From Arabidopsis thaliana (taxonomy: Eukaryota; Streptophyta; Magnoliopsida; Brassicales; Brassicaceae): a stretch of 64,000 nucleotides of DNA. Each line of letters starts with the position of its first letter. The stretch's first letter is position 1. The notes below the pieces were generated by a model. It was not told where the DNA came from. It did no database searches and saw nothing but the letters and a program-made list of their open reading frames with translations. The DNA is taken from positions 9,114,001 through 9,178,000 of the forward strand of contig NC_003070.9 in the NCBI RefSeq assembly GCF_000001735.4, read 5' to 3'. A program made the position numbers and the translations under genes. Positions 58,717 through 64,000 of this stretch are shown here, piece after piece.

Positions 58717-60264
58717 CAGATACATCTCTGCTCTGCTACTTTTATGGAAGTTGCTACTGTAACCTTAAAAAAAACACAGCCTTTGTTGTTTTGGCCAAAT
58801 TGTTAAAAAAACTTGTCTCGTTTTGAATAATGAATGCGTAACGGCCATAATATATGCCGGGTGTTGATTTCTGAAGTCTGAATATTGAGACACCATCTCT
58901 ATTATAAGCTCGTCGCTTGGTTTCTTTGGCTTTGAGAACATTTTGAATTTGCCCGTAAGAAAAAATTGGTTTCTAAGCTGCTGGCTGTAGCTTAGAGAGG
59001 GTTGATGATTTGATACTGGCTATTCCTAACAATTATAACTTGGTACGAAATCGTTTTCGAATCATTGATTAATAAAGGTCATACGTGTGAACACAAGTGT
59101 AAAAGTGTGACGTTATTGCATGAGCATCTGAAAAACAGAGTGAAGAGAGGTGTGTAATGTGGGTCGTTGACTTGTTAGTGTGAATCTAACAAACGCATAT
59201 TATGATCCATAATTGCGCAAACCCCTAATCCTCCATCCACTTTTTCATAAAAGAAACAATAATGGTTAATGAGATTTGTTGTCGCGTTACAAATTTCAAA
59301 ACAACTTAACATTTCAATGACTTCATGAGCCAATAATTAGCACTTGTGTTGTGACTTATACATTCATTCATTAGTCAGATGAAATCTCTTACATATTTTT
59401 TTAAAAAACAATCACAACACATCTATTTAAGAAGAAGAAGAAAAAAAAGTAAATGCTCAACATAAAGTAATTGATTTAGAGAATAAAATCCGGGGAAAAA
59501 AATGTATTATTTGGAAGAAAAAAAAAAGAAGCAAATGGGAACACAAGCCTTTTTCATATAAGAGGGTCACAATCACAAATACATAACCTCAATGTGTGAA
59601 CAAATATGAAAACTCAAATGCAGCATTTAGTTTTATTAACATGAAATGTATTATGTGGAAATTTACCAAATCAATCATATAATGTATCTTAAGTTTAAGT
59701 ACAAGCAATTATACCTAAAAAGTTTAAAACTATAGACAAAGATTACTAAAATATAATCCACGTTTAACACAAACTATCAGAAGTCTATTTGGCTAGGTAT
59801 AACGAAAGCAACAAATCCCTCTTTAAAAAAGAAAGCAAGATTATTAACTAATGTAATTATGAATACAATCAACGCAAATTAAAATCATAGAATGTAAAAT
59901 TTGTAACGAAAAACGAGAACACGGTAAATATGACTAACGTGTTTTAATCTAACAAAAAACACCAAGATACGTTGCATCACAAGTGGATAATTGTGCAAAA
60001 TTCCACATCTTCATTGTTAAAGCAAAATATTGTTTAAAACCAATAATAATTCGATACGTGTCAAGCGTGATAACTTTAACAAAATTAAGCAACTAATTAA
60101 GCACTTGAATAACTTCGCGAGACACTCGTAATAATTTCCACTTCTGAACTTCTATATTCATTAATTAATCAAATGAATCTCCTACTTACGCACACCGGCG
60201 GACCTATTAAGAAAGAAGGGGGTCAAGTGACCCCATTAATTATAAAAATATAATTTATTACATG
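58717..60264. other. Parvulin 3' flank and AT-rich spacer
   Basis: 3' UTR to about 58930, then gene-free AT-rich DNA. At 60185-60235 a GC-richer stretch contains a hairpin GGGGTCAAGTGACCCC, possibly a transposon end, but no partner end was found. Confidence 0.5.
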
Positions 60265-60578
60265 TAAGTTTATATACTTACCCTGTTTTTTTGTTGATTG
60301 CTGCGACAAGCACCGGCGGCACAAAATATAAAAGAAAAAAGAAGGAGAGATGAAGGTGAGATGAATGAAAGAGTCGCAGCGATAGATCTGAAGAGATAGG
60401 AGAAAGAGAATTTGAGACGCTAAAAATTCCAGCGTCTACGGAATGGCCGAATTACAGTCACTGCGGCAGAGATGAAAGAGAGGAGAAATGAAAGTGAAAG
60501 AGAGATGAGAGCTTTTTTTAGATCGCAGGTAGCTGACTTAGCGATCAATCAAAAAACAGGGCCAGTGTATAACTAATT
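60265..60578. mobile_element. MITE-like inverted-repeat element
   Basis: Left arm CCCTGTTTTTTTGTTGATTG (60281-60300) and right arm (complement CCCTGTTTTTTGATTGATCG, ending 60561) form inverted repeats. Weaker similarity extends about 16 bases outward (AAGTTTATATACTTA against AGTTATACACTGG). The interior is purine-rich (GAGAGATGAA runs) without coding. The target duplication was not resolved, so the family is open. Confidence 0.5.
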
Positions 60579-61327
60579 AACTAACAAAAATAAAATACAT
60601 TAGCCACATATGTCCATTATAACTTCCCACTAATTTTATCTTATCAATAATTTTTACTTTTTGATGCAATCTTTTTCTGTTGTCTACTTTTCGTGGTTTT
60701 TTGTGTATTATCATTTTCTCTGTTGGCAACTTTGATTCTTATATTATTAGTTGTTTGATTGTCATTTTTTTCCATTCGCTTTAAGCCAAAGGTTATTTGA
60801 GATGCTCACAGAATTTTTAGACAAAAAGCAAATGGGAACAAAAGCCTTATAATAAGAGGGGGCCACAAAAACATCCACACTTTCACATTATCTCACGCCA
60901 TACACTCGTTCCAATCTCACGATCCCATGAAGATCTCTCTTATCTAAACACATTTTATATTTTTGTTCATTTGTTAAATAAACACATTATAATTGGAAAT
61001 AAAATTCTATTTACCGGAATTTTTCGTTCTTTAATAAATGGATGGAGGCATGGAGATCTACCAATCAAAGAGCAAATACTACGGTTTTATAAGATATATT
61101 ATTTTTATTCAACCTTATTGAGTCAACTGATCAGTATGTTAAATATTCACATTGTTAGTTGAAGAACTATTTTTTTATATAGTTATTTTGATATAATTTC
61201 AATAATAAATGGTTTCTATAAATACTTCAAATGATAAAAATATATGATTTTTCTTTTTGTTCCTGAGTATAGTGACAATAGTCTATACTTTATCTTGAAA
61301 TCTTTTTTTTTTTAAATAAGATACTTA
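60579..61327. other. AT-rich spacer
   Basis: Gene-free AT-rich DNA between two transposon-like elements. The minor open frame at 60971-61162 has no supporting features. Confidence 0.5.
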
Positions 61328-63765
<2,438 letters not shown>

Positions 63766-64000
63766 TTAATCTTGAAATCTTCCATGTATTAAAGTTGAGT
63801 TATTCTTACCAATAGTTAACAACCCCAAAATAGTGATAGACTTTTAGTTAAAGAAATCAAGAAAACAATTGTTCAATGCATAAGTGGTTCCATACCAGTC
63901 ATCAACACCTACAAATACTCTTGATTTTCTTTTAAACAAATATTAGATATCCTACATGAAAAATTTTAGCTCTCAACAAATCAAAATAAAGAAAAGTTAT
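63766..64000. other. Spacer right of Harbinger element
   Basis: AT-rich spacer to the end of the window; no feature seen beyond the TTA target duplication. Confidence 0.5.

Noticed and set aside
60185-60235. Hairpin GGGGTCAAGTGACCCC as an independent transposon end
   Set aside because: No matching opposite end or target duplication was located, so it was left as part of the spacer.

Overview
This is a plant nuclear window, almost certainly from chromosome 1 of Arabidopsis thaliana or a very close Brassicaceae relative. The evidence is compact intron-rich genes with GT-AG splice sites, AT-rich spacers, nuclear tRNA genes, small degenerate transposons, and a gene order I recognise as the At1g26340 to At1g26550 interval. 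Gene names rest on my recognition of the translated proteins and their order, not on a database search. Exon models were assembled by hand from splice signals and frame continuity; most give a product length matching what I remember for the family member.

Left part (1-11.4 kb): the 3' part of a cytochrome b5 gene (CB5-A), a small two-exon unknown gene, SP1L1 (microtubule-associated), MES13 (methylesterase-like alpha/beta hydrolase with Asp in place of the nucleophilic Ser) and the 12-exon DEAH-box RNA helicase RID1/DEAH10. Centre-left (12.9-29.3 kb): five intronless tandem berberine-bridge-enzyme-like (BBE) FAD oxidase genes, all on the minus strand, beginning with FOX1. They are separated by spacers holding homologous promoters and 3' flanks, SINE-like scraps, an AT microsatellite, a possible hAT end, and a Helitron with recognisable termini (22.66-24.32 kb). 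Middle (29.8-44.3 kb): tRNA-Asn, ureide permease UPS5, an X8 GPI-anchored protein gene, a six-exon organellar PPR gene, an EAF7/MRGBP-type NuA4 subunit, 14-3-3 iota (GRF12) and tRNA-Ala. Right part (44.4-58.7 kb): an intronless PPR gene convergent with and overlapping an F-box gene, a second tandem F-box gene, a CobW/ZNG1-type GTPase, a divergent FCF1-like PIN-domain gene with a disturbed reading frame, an Agenet/DUF724 gene and a parvulin prolyl isomerase. The last 5 kb lack genes and hold a MITE-like element and a 2.4-kb PIF/Harbinger-type element with TTA target duplications.

The biological centre is the BBE cluster. FOX1 is known to act in the 4-hydroxyindole-3-carbonyl nitrile defence pathway. 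All five copies keep both FAD-attachment residues (His and Cys) and the Val that permits oxygen reactivity, yet they differ from one another at four active-site positions. FOX1 alone ends in DDEL, a possible ER-retention signal, and has a dense group of W-box cores just upstream. The other genes are housekeeping neighbours (RNA processing, ribosome biogenesis, chromatin, protein folding, transport) with no obvious functional link to the cluster.
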